NCBI GenBank assembly: GCA_021802115.1
Contig: JAKABA010000072.1
Location: forward strand, 1 to 16,782
Reading direction: 5' to 3'
DNA length: 16,782 nt
Source: a bacterium
Lineage (GTDB): Bacteria > Chloroflexota > Dormibacteria > UBA8260 > Bog-877
Shown: in pieces, positions 7,651-14,155 of the stretch
Position numbering within the stretch: position 1 is the first letter of the stretch
How the letters are laid out: every line of letters starts with the position of its first letter
Notes under the pieces: generated by a model
The model's input: the letters and a program-made list of their open reading frames with translations, nothing else
Database searches by the model: none
What the model was told of the DNA's origin: nothing
Translations under genes and position numbers: made by a program

Positions 7651-8372
7651 CGACTCTCCTCCTCTTCCTGCGAGCGGTCATCCGGCTCCGGGGCGTCCGA
7701 CCCGGCGGGGGTGAACACCGGGTCCTCGGGGCTGACGGGCTCCCAGCCCGGTAGGTGACCACCATGGGGGGTGCCCGGCTGGGCAGGCGGCGGCGAGGAG
7801 ATCGACGGCGCCGCCACGATGTCACCGAGGGAGCGGCCCTCCTGCTCTCGCCACACCACCATGGAGTTGCCCAGCATGTCCTCCGGGGCGCGGTGGTCGG
7901 GGCGGAAGAGGAGCAGGATGCTGCCTCCCACGAACTCGAAGAAGTTCAGGTACAGCCCCACTGCCGGCAGCAGCCACGGAACCCAGAACGGCAGTGATCT
8001 CAGCACCGCATCCCGGACCCGCAGCGGGCTGCCGTCGACCCTGGTCACGCGCAGGCCCAGGAGCCGCTTGCCGACCGTCCCGGAGAAGGCCAGGTAGCCA
8101 CCGATCAGGTAGGCCGCGGTCAGCGCCTCCGCCACGATGAAGAAGTGGAGGTTGGAGGCGGCGTATCCGGGGGTGTGGGCGACCGCGGCTGCGATCCCCT
8201 GCTTGGGGTGCCGCTGGTAGTAGCTCTCCACCCGGGACACCTGGGGGGCGGCGATCAGGATGTAGGCGATCGCCTGGGGGATCGCCAGGACGATGAAGTC
8301 GATGACGGCGGCCAGGAACCGCGGCCCCACCGGCAGGGGACGCGCCCGCCGCGGCGCCGGGTTCTGAGTCAC
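7647..8372 (-). CDS. RDD family membrane protein
   Basis: The 241-aa product has the RDD-domain pattern: GPRFLAAVIDFIVLAIP in the first membrane helix (Arg and Asp conserved), a second helix pair near residues 78-100, then GKRLLGLRVTRVDGSPLRVRDA, and a third hydrophobic stretch followed by PEDMLGNSMVV. About 50 residues at the C-terminus are hydrophilic, rich in Pro, Ser and Glu, and probably cytosolic. The role of RDD proteins is mostly unknown; some act in ion transport. The start is GTG at 8372, preceded on the minus strand by GAGGGTG at a normal distance. It is followed by the CoxG-like gene with a 4-nt overlap, so both should be made together. Confidence 0.83.
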   Translation of the reverse strand: MTQNPAPRRARPLPVGPRFLAAVIDFIVLAIPQAIAYILIAAPQVSRVESYYQRHPKQGIAAAVAHTPGYAASNLHFFIVAEALTAAYLIGGYLAFSGTVGKRLLGLRVTRVDGSPLRVRDAVLRSLPFWVPWLLPAVGLYLNFFEFVGGSILLLFRPDHRAPEDMLGNSMVVWREQEGRSLGDIVAAPSISSPPPAQPGTPHGGHLPGWEPVSPEDPVFTPAGSDAPEPDDRSQEEEESR

Positions 8373-8436
8373 GTTGCACCCTCAAAGCGCAGGCGGCTGC
8401 GGTGGCCGCAGCATAGCCGCCGCTCTTCTGCCTGCG

Positions 8437-8442
8437 ATTCTA
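8437..8442 (-). promoter_or_regulatory. Candidate -10 box for the RDD/CoxG-like pair
   Basis: On the minus strand this reads TAGAAT, five of six matches to TATAAT, 64 nt ahead of the RDD start. A second option, TATGCT, lies at 8415-8410 on the same strand. Neither has a clear -35 hexamer, so which one is used, if either, cannot be decided from sequence. Confidence 0.3.
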
Positions 8443-8512
8443 TGGCGATCGCTCGGATGTGATCGGCGGAGCTCGCCCGACGAAGTTGTAACAATCCGTC
8501 CTAAGGGGCTCG

Positions 8513-8529
8513 GGGCTGGGGACCAGCCC
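8513..8529. promoter_or_regulatory. Inverted repeat just upstream of the pilin -10 box
   Basis: GGGCTGG (8513-8519) and CCAGCCC (8523-8529) are perfect 7-nt arms around a 3-nt centre. The repeat ends 2 nt before TACCCT (8532-8537) and so fills the place of the promoter spacer and part of the -35 region. It may be an operator. GC-rich sequence raises the chance of accidental repeats. Confidence 0.35.
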
Positions 8530-8531
8530 GC

Positions 8532-8537
8532 TACCCT
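8532..8537 (+). promoter_or_regulatory. Candidate -10 box (TACCCT) for a leaderless pilin mRNA
   Basis: TACCCT fits TAnnnT and ends 6 nt before the pilin ATG at 8544, so transcription would start at or next to the start codon. No Shine-Dalgarno precedes that ATG (the intervening bases are TCCCCC), in keeping with leaderless translation. The same hexamer occurs before glnA at 9449. Confidence 0.4.
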
Positions 8538-8543
8538 TCCCCC

Positions 8544-8777
8544 ATGCAGAAGCCCGAAAGGGGCTCTTCAAAGGCGGCGCACGAGCCTCCGGCGGCGGCC
8601 GGCGGAAGCTCCAAGCGGCGTCTCCGGAGGGGTTCCCGAGGGCAGGGGATGGTGGAATACGCGTTGGTTCTGATGCTGGTAGCGCTCGTCGTCATCGCAA
8701 TCCTCACCGTACTGGGAACCCACGTGGGCCACATGTACTCCAACATCGAGAACGGAGTCGTGCGGGCCTCCTCCTGA
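8544..8777 (+). CDS. Flp/Fap-type pilin precursor
   Basis: The 77-aa product has the Flp pilin signature: a basic leader, then [13 protein letters not shown], matching GXXXXEY for prepilin peptidase cleavage after Gly33, leaving a 44-aa mature pilin with Glu at +5 and Tyr at +6. One hydrophobic helix (about residues 38-58) follows and the end [12 protein letters not shown] resembles Flp C-termini. The 33-residue leader, rich in Lys, Arg, Gly and Ser, is longer than many Flp leaders. ATG at 8544 is the first start and fits a leaderless transcript; a later start is possible. No tad/cpa assembly genes or prepilin peptidase are in the window, so this is an isolated pilin gene here. It could instead encode a pilin-like membrane protein. 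Confidence 0.8.
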   Translation: MQKPERGSSKAAHEPPAAAGGSSKRRLRRGSRGQGMVEYALVLMLVALVVIAILTVLGTHVGHMYSNIENGVVRASS

Positions 8778-8788
8778 CCCTGACCTCG

Positions 8789-8803
8789 GGGCCCTCCGGG
8801 CCC
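8789..8803. terminator. Short hairpin after the pilin gene
   Basis: GGGCCC (8789-8794) and GGGCCC (8798-8803) pair around TCC, starting 11 nt after the pilin stop. It could end the pilin transcript, but no T tract follows. It also lies directly upstream of the candidate fdxA -10 box, so an operator role is equally possible. Confidence 0.3.
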
Positions 8804-8808
8804 TCTGC

Positions 8809-8814
8809 TATTCT
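8809..8814 (+). promoter_or_regulatory. Candidate -10 box (TATTCT) for fdxA
   Basis: TATTCT matches four of six positions of TATAAT and lies 60 nt before the ferredoxin ATG. Transcription from about 8821 would give a leader of some 55 nt holding the hairpin at 8828-8844 and a Shine-Dalgarno at 8858-8863. No -35 hexamer is recognisable. Confidence 0.35.
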
Positions 8815-8827
8815 CGGGGGAGAAGCG

Positions 8828-8844
8828 GCGCCCCATCGGGGCGC
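8828..8844 (+). promoter_or_regulatory. Hairpin in the fdxA 5' leader
   Basis: GCGCCCC (8828-8834) pairs perfectly with GGGGCGC (8838-8844) around the loop ATC. It lies 30 nt before the fdxA start and 14 nt before the CAGGAG Shine-Dalgarno. It may stabilise or control the fdxA mRNA, or be a terminator for the pilin transcript; no T tract follows. Confidence 0.4.
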
Positions 8845-8874
8845 GCCCAGGTGGTTCCAGGAGTTCCAACCCAG

Positions 8875-9174
8875 ATGACCTACGTCATTGGCGAGACCTG
8901 CATCGACGTCAAGGACAAGTCCTGCGTCGAGGTGTGCCCGGTCGACTGCATCATCGGTGACGATGAGGACAGGATGCTGTTCATCGACCCGGAGGAGTGC
9001 ATCGACTGTGGCGCTTGCGTCGATCCCTGCCCGGTGGACGCGATCTACGCCGAGGAGGACCTCCCGCCGGAGTGGCAGGAGTACACCGAGATCAACAAGG
9101 AGTACTTCCAGGACCGCGAGGCCGCCCGAGCCAAGGTGGCCGTGAAGCAGGCGATCCCGGTCGAGCCCGCCTGA
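8875..9174 (+). CDS. fdxA: Seven-iron ferredoxin (3Fe-4S and 4Fe-4S), FdxA type
   Basis: This 99-aa cytosolic electron carrier begins MTYVI, as in mycobacterial FdxA. Cysteines 9, 17 and 52 fit the 3Fe-4S site, and 21, 42, 45 and 48 fit the 4Fe-4S site; C25 is the extra cysteine known in Azotobacter-type seven-iron ferredoxins. The motifs are CVEVCPVDC and [15 protein letters not shown]. The region after residue 60 ([14 protein letters not shown]) is the usual C-terminal extension of this group. ATG at 8875 is chosen over the in-frame GTG at 8851 because it gives the family N-terminus and has CAGGAG at 8858-8863, although the 11-nt spacing is a little long. The redox partner is unknown; no oxidoreductase is adjacent. 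Confidence 0.94.
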   Translation: MTYVIGETCIDVKDKSCVEVCPVDCIIGDDEDRMLFIDPEECIDCGACVDPCPVDAIYAEEDLPPEWQEYTEINKEYFQDREAARAKVAVKQAIPVEPA

Positions 9175-9206
9175 TCCTTCGTCCTGAGGCTGACGACCCT
9201 CGGGGC

Positions 9207-9220
9207 GCTCACCGGTGAGC
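9207..9220. repeat. Perfect 14-nt palindrome downstream of fdxA
   Basis: GCTCACCGGTGAGC reads the same on both strands. It starts 33 nt after the fdxA stop in the 316-nt gap before glnA. With no loop it is a poor hairpin and no T tract follows, so a dimeric protein binding site is as likely as a transcription end. Confidence 0.45.
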
Positions 9221-9448
9221 CTCGCCGCCAAGCCGGCATCTCCCATCTGGCTCCCGTCTGATCCCGGATGCCCGGCGGCCGTCCGCCACCGTCTCAGCCC
9301 GGGCGCGACAGGTGCAGGTCCGGGCGATCCTAAATCGGCACCCCAGCCGCGTTCGGCGCGTCGCCGGACCAGGAATCGTGTGAAACATCCAATATAGGGG
9401 CCATTGCATTTGGCATCATGATCCGATGATTGGTGCGGGCTCAGCCCT

Positions 9449-9454
9449 TACCCT
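9449..9454 (+). promoter_or_regulatory. Candidate -10 box (TACCCT) for glnA
   Basis: TACCCT fits TAnnnT and is identical to the hexamer before the pilin. It lies 36 nt before the glnA ATG, leaving a leader of about 30 nt that holds the strong Shine-Dalgarno. ATCAT-N6-ATGAT occupies the expected -35 area. Confidence 0.35.
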
Positions 9455-9490
9455 GAGTCGAGTCGGCAGCCGTCATCGAGGAGGAGCTGA

Positions 9491-10948
9491 ATGGCCATGG
9501 CGTTAGAGGGCAGGCTGGGCACCGCGCCGGGGACAGACCCGCAGGCGGTCATCGCCTATGCCAAGGACCAGGGGATCAAGTTCGTCGACTTCCGGTTCAG
9601 CGATCTTCTCGGTCAGTGGCAGCACTTCAGCGTGCCGGTCTCGGAACTCTCCGAGAAGCTCTTCGCGGAGGGCGTGGGGTTCGACGGCAGCAGCATCAAG
9701 GGGTTTCAGCAGATCCACGAGAGCGACATGCTGCTTTTGCCCGATCCCCGGACGGCGTGCGTGGACCCGATCCTCGAGGTTCCGACGCTCTCCCTGATCT
9801 GCGACATCGTGGACCCGGTGACCAAGGCTCGCTACAGCCGCGACCCTCGCTTCATCGCCCACAAGGCGGAGGCCTACCTGCGCCAGTCGGGCATCGCCGA
9901 CACCAGCTACTGGGGCCCGGAGATGGAGTTCTACATCTTCAACTCCATCCGCTTCGACCAGAGTGTGAATGAGGGTTACTACCACATCGACTCGGTGGAG
10001 GGGATCTGGAACTCGGGGCGCAACGGGGTTCCCAACCTGGGGTTCCGACCGCGCCTGAAGGAGGGGTACTTCCCGGTGCCTCCGGTGGACAAGCTGCAGG
10101 ACCTGCGCAGCCGGATCTCGCTGGCTTTGGCCGAGGCCGGCATCGAGGTCGAGGTTCACCACCACGAGGTGGGGACCGCCGGACAGACCGAGATCGACAT
10201 GCGCTACGACACCATGGTCGCGATGGCGGACAAGGTGCTGACCTTCAAGTACATCGTGAAGAACGTCTGCTACCGGGAGGGCTTCACCGCCACCTTCATG
10301 CCCAAGCCGCTCTTCGGCGACAACGGCAGCGGCATGCACACCCACCAGTCGCTCTGGAAGCAGGGCGATCCCCTGTTCTTCGATGCCAACGGCTACGCCC
10401 TGCTCTCCGATCTGGCCCGCTGGTACATCGGCGGGCTGCTGGCCCACGCGCCCGCGCTGTTGGCGTTCTCCGCTCCCACCACCAACAGCTACCGCCGGCT
10501 GGTGCCGGGCTACGAGGCCCCGATCAAGCTGGCCTACTCGGCCCGCAACCGCTCGGCGTGCATCCGCATCCCCACCTACAGCGAGCGTCCCGAGCTGCGT
10601 CGCCTCGAGTTCCGCTCCCCGGACGCCACCGCCAACCCCTACCTGGCCTTCTCGGCGATGCTGATGGCGGGGCTGGACGGCATCCGCCGCCAGCTCGAGC
10701 CGCCGTCGCCGGTCGAGGCCGACCTCTACGAGCTGGAGGGGGACCAGGCGACCGCGGTCCGGGACCTTCCCGGAAGTCTGGACGAGGTGCTGGTGGCGCT
10801 CGAGCGGGACCACGACTTCCTCTACGAGGGTGGGGTGTTCACCGAGGACCTGGTCGAGACCTGGATCGCACTGAAGCGCGAGCGGGAGGTGGACCCCGTC
10901 CGCCTGCGTCCCCACCCCTACGAATTCATGCTGTACGCCGACAGCTGA
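9491..10948 (+). CDS. glnA: Glutamine synthetase, type I
   Basis: Glutamine synthetase joins ammonia to glutamate using ATP; it is the main entry of nitrogen and forms a cytosolic dodecamer. The 485-aa product carries the N-terminal beta-grasp signature DGSSIKGFQQIHESDM, the catalytic-domain start GPEMEFYIF, the ATP-binding motif NGSGMHTH at residues 278-285, NSYRRLVPGYEAP near the glutamate site, NRSACIRIP, and RRLEFRSPDATANPYLAF. Tyr413 in DLYELEGDQ sits where type I-beta enzymes are adenylylated, and the end PHPYEFMLY is the family C-terminus. Adenylylation control is therefore possible, though GlnE is not in the window. ATG at 9491 is fixed by GAGGAGGAG 4 nt upstream; an ATG two codons later is the only near alternative. 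Confidence 0.97.
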   Translation: MAMALEGRLGTAPGTDPQAVIAYAKDQGIKFVDFRFSDLLGQWQHFSVPVSELSEKLFAEGVGFDGSSIKGFQQIHESDMLLLPDPRTACVDPILEVPTLSLICDIVDPVTKARYSRDPRFIAHKAEAYLRQSGIADTSYWGPEMEFYIFNSIRFDQSVNEGYYHIDSVEGIWNSGRNGVPNLGFRPRLKEGYFPVPPVDKLQDLRSRISLALAEAGIEVEVHHHEVGTAGQTEIDMRYDTMVAMADKVLTFKYIVKNVCYREGFTATFMPKPLFGDNGSGMHTHQSLWKQGDPLFFDANGYALLSDLARWYIGGLLAHAPALLAFSAPTTNSYRRLVPGYEAPIKLAYSARNRSACIRIPTYSERPELRRLEFRSPDATANPYLAFSAMLMAGLDGIRRQLEPPSPVEADLYELEGDQATAVRDLPGSLDEVLVALERDHDFLYEGGVFTEDLVETWIALKREREVDPVRLRPHPYEFMLYADS

Positions 10949-10954
10949 GATGGG

Positions 10955-10986
10955 ACAGCCGCCCCGGAGGGATCCGGGGCGGCTGT
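10955..10986 (+). terminator. Strong 13-bp hairpin after glnA
   Basis: ACAGCCGCCCCGG (10955-10967) pairs without mismatch with CCGGGGCGGCTGT (10974-10986) around AGGGAT, beginning 6 nt after the glnA stop. Stem length, GC content and place suit an intrinsic-type terminator. No T tract follows, so it may act as an end-stabilising structure with Rho instead. Confidence 0.7.
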
Positions 10987-11133
10987 GTCCGCCGGAGGAA
11001 GTGCCGACGGAAGGAGAGAGAGGGACCATCGGCCGGTGCCGCTGAAGGGAGGTGACATCGGCGTCCCGGCACTCAGCGTATCCGCCGCAGCGTGGAGGGG
11101 AACCATCGTTGCAGGATCGTGACGCCGGTGATC

Positions 11134-12060
11134 TCAGCCCGCTCCGGGCGAGGCCGGGAGGGCGTCGGCCGGAGCCTGCCTAGTGGTCACGACCAGCACC
11201 ACTCCCGCCAGCACCAGCGCGCCTCCGACGAGGGTGGCCGGGCCGGGGCGTTCTCCCCGAACCGCGATCGCCAGGCCGGTGCCGACCAGCGGCTGGATGA
11301 ACAGAAGTGGCGCCAGCGCTCCTGGCATAACCCTCTGGAGGCCGTAGAACCACGCCCAGTAGCCGAGCACGGTGGTGACCACCCCTAGGTACAGCGCCGC
11401 CACCACCACTCCCCAGGTGAGCCCGGGCCAGTGCCGCACCGCCAGGGCGCTGAGCCCCGCCGGCCACCAGGCGACCAGGCTGCCGGCGACCACGGCGGCC
11501 GTGACCAGGAAGGGGGGATAGCGCGCGACCACGGTCTTGCCCACGATGGTGAAGCAGGCCTCCAGCACCAGCGACAGCACGATAAGCAGGTTGCCCAGGA
11601 GCTGTCCGTGGCCGAACCCACTCGGCAGGCGCAGTCCGCCCACCACGACCAGGTAGATGCCGAAGCCGCCCAGGACGAGGCCCGCCCCCTCGAAGGAGCG
11701 GATCCGCTCGTGGAGGAGGAGGACGCTGAGAATCACCGTCACCAGCGCCTCGGCTCCGATGAGGAGGGCCATGTCGGTGGCGGTCGAGAGGCTGAGACCC
11801 CAGTACTCGAAGGCCTTGTTCCCGATGAATCCCAGAGCGCACATGGCGGCCAGGCGCAGCTGGTCCGACCGCCCGCGCGGGAGCTCCTGGCGGTGCCGCC
11901 ACAGATACGGCGCCAGCACGGCCGCCGCCACCGTGAACCGCACCATGTTGAGGCTGGCGAAGGGCCACGTCGCCAGCGCCAGCTTCGCGGTGACGTAGGA
12001 CCCGGCGAAGAGGCAGTTGGCCCCGGCCAGAATCAACAGGGCGCCTCTGCGGGTGCTCAC
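11134..12060 (-). CDS. EamA-type (DMT superfamily) transporter
   Basis: The 308-aa product is strongly hydrophobic, with about ten predicted membrane helices in two EamA-like halves. The first half starts GALLILAGANCLFAGSYVTAK and includes ALGFIGNKAFEYWGL and LIGAEALVTVILSVLLLHE. The second half repeats the pattern, ending with APLLFIQPLVGTGLAIAVRGE and LVGGALVLAGVVLVV. The glutamate after the fourth helix of each half is typical of the family. Such proteins export amino acids, nucleotides or other small metabolites from the cytoplasm; the substrate here is not evident. The GTG start at 12060 has only a weak ribosome site. It lies 93 nt downstream of dxs on the same strand and is convergent with glnA. 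Confidence 0.88.
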   Translation of the reverse strand: MSTRRGALLILAGANCLFAGSYVTAKLALATWPFASLNMVRFTVAAAVLAPYLWRHRQELPRGRSDQLRLAAMCALGFIGNKAFEYWGLSLSTATDMALLIGAEALVTVILSVLLLHERIRSFEGAGLVLGGFGIYLVVVGGLRLPSGFGHGQLLGNLLIVLSLVLEACFTIVGKTVVARYPPFLVTAAVVAGSLVAWWPAGLSALAVRHWPGLTWGVVVAALYLGVVTTVLGYWAWFYGLQRVMPGALAPLLFIQPLVGTGLAIAVRGERPGPATLVGGALVLAGVVLVVTTRQAPADALPASPGAG

Positions 12061-12140
12061 GAGTCCGCGTGCTTGCGGCCGGGCCAGGACCGGTTTCGGG
12101 GCGGCCGCGCCGGTTCTCGGCCGCGGGACGGCGCGACAGT

Positions 12141-12153
12141 CCCCGCTACGGGG
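12141..12153 (-). terminator. Small hairpin right after dxs
   Basis: CCCCG (12141-12145) and CGGGG (12149-12153) pair around a 3-nt loop directly adjoining the dxs stop codon. The stem has only 5 bp and no T tract, so it may weaken rather than end transcription into the EamA gene. Confidence 0.3.
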
Positions 12154-14085
12154 TCAGCCGGCAGCCTGAGCAGCCGCCGAGCCGGAGTCCTGTGCCTCCA
12201 GCGCCGACACCGCGGCCGCCGCCACGCCCTCCGCTGTCAGCCCGAACTCGGCCAGGATCTCGGCCTGGGCGCCGTGAGGCAGGAACTGGTCCGGGAGGGC
12301 GACCTGCTTCACCGGGCAGACGACCGAGGCCGCCTGCAGTGCCTCCATGACCGCCGCCCCCAGCCCGCCGTTTCTGGTGTTGTCCTCGACGGTCACGACC
12401 GCCCGGTGCTGCCTGGCCCAGTCGGGCAGGCGCCGGTCCACCGGCTTCAGGAAGCGGGCGTTCACCACCGACGCGGAGATCCCCGCCGGCTCCAGCAGCC
12501 CAGCGGCGTTCAGCGCCACCTGCACCATCTTGCCGGCCGCGCAGAGCAGCACGTCCCGGCCTCCCTCTCGGGCCATCTCCCAGCTCAAACTCGCCAGTGG
12601 CCGCAGATCGACCACATGCTCGTCGGCTCCGCCCCGAGGATAGCGGATCGCAAAGGGGCCCTGGTGGTGGACCGCGGTGGCCACCAGCCGGCCCAGCTCG
12701 GCGGCCCCGCGCGGGGTGGAGACCACCAGGTTGGGGACCATGCGCAGGTAGGTGAGGTCGAACATCCCGTGGTGGGAGCTGCCGTCCGGACCGGTGACGC
12801 CGGCGCGGTCGAGCACGAAGGTGACCGGGAGGTTGTGCAGCCCCACGTCGGTGATCACCTGGTCGAAGGCGCGCTGCAGGAAGGTGGAGTAGATGCAGAC
12901 GACCGGGTGCAGGCCGCCCATCGCCAGACCGGCGGCGAAGGTCACCGCATGCTGCTCGGCGATCCCCACATCGTAGAAGCGGTCCGGGAAGCGCTGCGCG
13001 AACTTCAGCAGCCCGGTGGAGGAGGCCATCGCGGCGGTGATCGCCACCAGGCTGGGGTCCTCCTCCGCCAACGCCAGCAGGACCTCCTCGAAGACGTCGG
13101 TGTAGCTGACCCCGGCGACATGGAGCTTGCCGGTGGCGATGTCGAAGGTGCCCACCCCGTGGAACTTGTCGATCTCATCGTCCTCGGCAGGGCTGAAGCC
13201 GCGTCCCTTGTTGGTCACCACATGGACCACGACCGGGCCCCGCAGGTTGCGCGCCAGCTTGAGCGCACCCTCCACGGCCGCCAGGTCATGGCCGTCGATC
13301 GGGCCGGAGTACTTGATCCCGAGATCCTCGAAGAAGACGTTGGGTGAGACCAGCTGCTTCATCCCGGTCTTGAACCGTCTCGCCATCTCGTGAGCGGGCT
13401 CCCCCACCGCCGGAAGCGAACTCAAAAAGTCGCCGATCCCGCTCTTGGCCGCCTCGTAGCGCGGGCTGAGTCGAAGTCGCGCGAGGTGGTTGGCCAGCCC
13501 CCCCACGGTGGGGGCGTAGGAGCGGCCGTTGTCATTGAGGATGATCACCAGGTCAGGGCGCAGCGAGCCGATGTTGTTGAGCGCCTCGTAGGCCATGCCT
13601 CCGGTCAGGGACCCGTCTCCCACCACCACCACCACCTTGCCTTGGTCGCCGCGGCGGCGGCGGGCCTGGGCCAGCCCGAGCGCATAGCTCAGGCCGGTGG
13701 ATGCGTGGCTGTTCTCGATTAAGTCGTGCGGGGACTCCGCCCGATTGGGGTACCCCGACAATCCCCCCGCCTGCCGCAGCGTCGCGAACTGCTCCCGGCG
13801 GCCGGTGAGGATCTTGTGCACGTAGGCCTGGTGGCCGGTGTCGAACACCACCTGATCTCGGGGGCTGTCGAACACCCGGTGGATCGCGAGGGTGATCTCC
13901 ACCACTCCCAGGTTGGGACCGAGGTGGCCGCCGGTCTTGGAGACGCGCTCCACCAGGAACTCGCGGATCTCCCGGGCCAGGGTTCCACACTCCTCCGGGG
14001 TGAGGCGCCTGCAGTCCGCCGGGCAGTTGATCCGCTCCAGCACCGAGGGCTCGGCCGCGCCCGCTCCATTCCTTGGTGCTGGCAT
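12154..14085 (-). CDS. dxs: 1-deoxy-D-xylulose-5-phosphate synthase
   Basis: DXS condenses pyruvate and glyceraldehyde-3-phosphate with thiamine diphosphate, the first step of the MEP isoprenoid route. The 643-aa length is typical. N-terminal motifs are SKTGGHLGPNLGVVE and FDTGHQAYVHKILTGRR. The thiamine site runs from GDG at residues 156-158 (GDGSLTGGMAYEALNN) to NDNGRS. GIKYSGPIDGHD follows. The transketolase pyrimidine domain shows YDVGIAEQHAVTFAAGLA, STFLQRAFDQ and DRAGVTGPDGSSHHG, and the last 120 residues form the C-terminal domain with NARFLKPVD. ATG at 14085 lies 8 nt after a consensus TATAAT and has no Shine-Dalgarno, so the mRNA is probably leaderless. About 14 residues precede the usual family N-terminus. 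Confidence 0.96.
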   Translation of the reverse strand: MPAPRNGAGAAEPSVLERINCPADCRRLTPEECGTLAREIREFLVERVSKTGGHLGPNLGVVEITLAIHRVFDSPRDQVVFDTGHQAYVHKILTGRREQFATLRQAGGLSGYPNRAESPHDLIENSHASTGLSYALGLAQARRRRGDQGKVVVVVGDGSLTGGMAYEALNNIGSLRPDLVIILNDNGRSYAPTVGGLANHLARLRLSPRYEAAKSGIGDFLSSLPAVGEPAHEMARRFKTGMKQLVSPNVFFEDLGIKYSGPIDGHDLAAVEGALKLARNLRGPVVVHVVTNKGRGFSPAEDDEIDKFHGVGTFDIATGKLHVAGVSYTDVFEEVLLALAEEDPSLVAITAAMASSTGLLKFAQRFPDRFYDVGIAEQHAVTFAAGLAMGGLHPVVCIYSTFLQRAFDQVITDVGLHNLPVTFVLDRAGVTGPDGSSHHGMFDLTYLRMVPNLVVSTPRGAAELGRLVATAVHHQGPFAIRYPRGGADEHVVDLRPLASLSWEMAREGGRDVLLCAAGKMVQVALNAAGLLEPAGISASVVNARFLKPVDRRLPDWARQHRAVVTVEDNTRNGGLGAAVMEALQAASVVCPVKQVALPDQFLPHGAQAEILAEFGLTAEGVAAAAVSALEAQDSGSAAAQAAG

Positions 14086-14093
14086 AAACCCGG

Positions 14094-14099
14094 ATTATA
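14094..14099 (-). promoter_or_regulatory. Consensus -10 box (TATAAT) of dxs
   Basis: On the minus strand the sequence is GCTATAATCCGGGTTT and then the dxs ATG. All six bases match the sigma70 consensus, and transcription should begin at or one to two bases before the ATG. The expected -35 place does not resemble TTGACA. A repeat-like TTCGATTTCGAA (14113-14102) lies 2 nt upstream of the box. Confidence 0.65.
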
Positions 14100-14155
14100 G
14101 CTTCGAAATCGAATCTCAGCCGGCTCACGATCGCCCCGCCGGGGTGCTGGTGGGC

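Larger units (their letters stand above)
9175..9490 (+). promoter_or_regulatory. glnA upstream region (316 nt without a gene)
   Basis: No credible ORF is present. The part at 9376-9435 is noticeably richer in A and T than the rest of the window, as expected for a promoter. It contains GCCA-N7-TGGC (9400-9414), ATCAT-N6-ATGAT (9415-9430) and a candidate -10 box TACCCT (9449-9454). A second AT-rich element, AATATAGG near 9391, could belong to another promoter. A strong Shine-Dalgarno GAGGAGGAG (9478-9486) ends 4 nt before the glnA ATG. The repeats overlap the place of the -35 box, fitting control of glnA by nitrogen status, but I recognise no full GlnR, TnrA or sigma54 site. Confidence 0.5.

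Noticed and set aside
8486..8494. TTGTAACAA dyad in the RDD-pilin divergent gap
   Set aside because: The arms are only 4 nt and do not extend; chance is likely.
9400..9440. Possible sigma54 promoter ahead of glnA (TGGCAT at 9411)
   Set aside because: The GC element at the required distance is missing; the following bases do not resemble TTGCA.
9503..11029. A 508-codon open frame opposite glnA
   Set aside because: It is the antisense shadow of a well-conserved gene and shows no motif of its own.
11052..11180. A 42-codon ORF with GGGAGGTGAC at its start after glnA
   Set aside because: It runs into the end of the convergent EamA gene, has no recognisable sequence, and its start lies in a region that may be structured.
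11431..13347. A 638-codon open frame on the plus strand opposite dxs and the EamA gene
   Set aside because: Its composition (His, Gln, Arg, Gly, Pro-rich) is that of a shadow frame in GC-rich DNA, and the opposite strand encodes a clear DXS and transporter.
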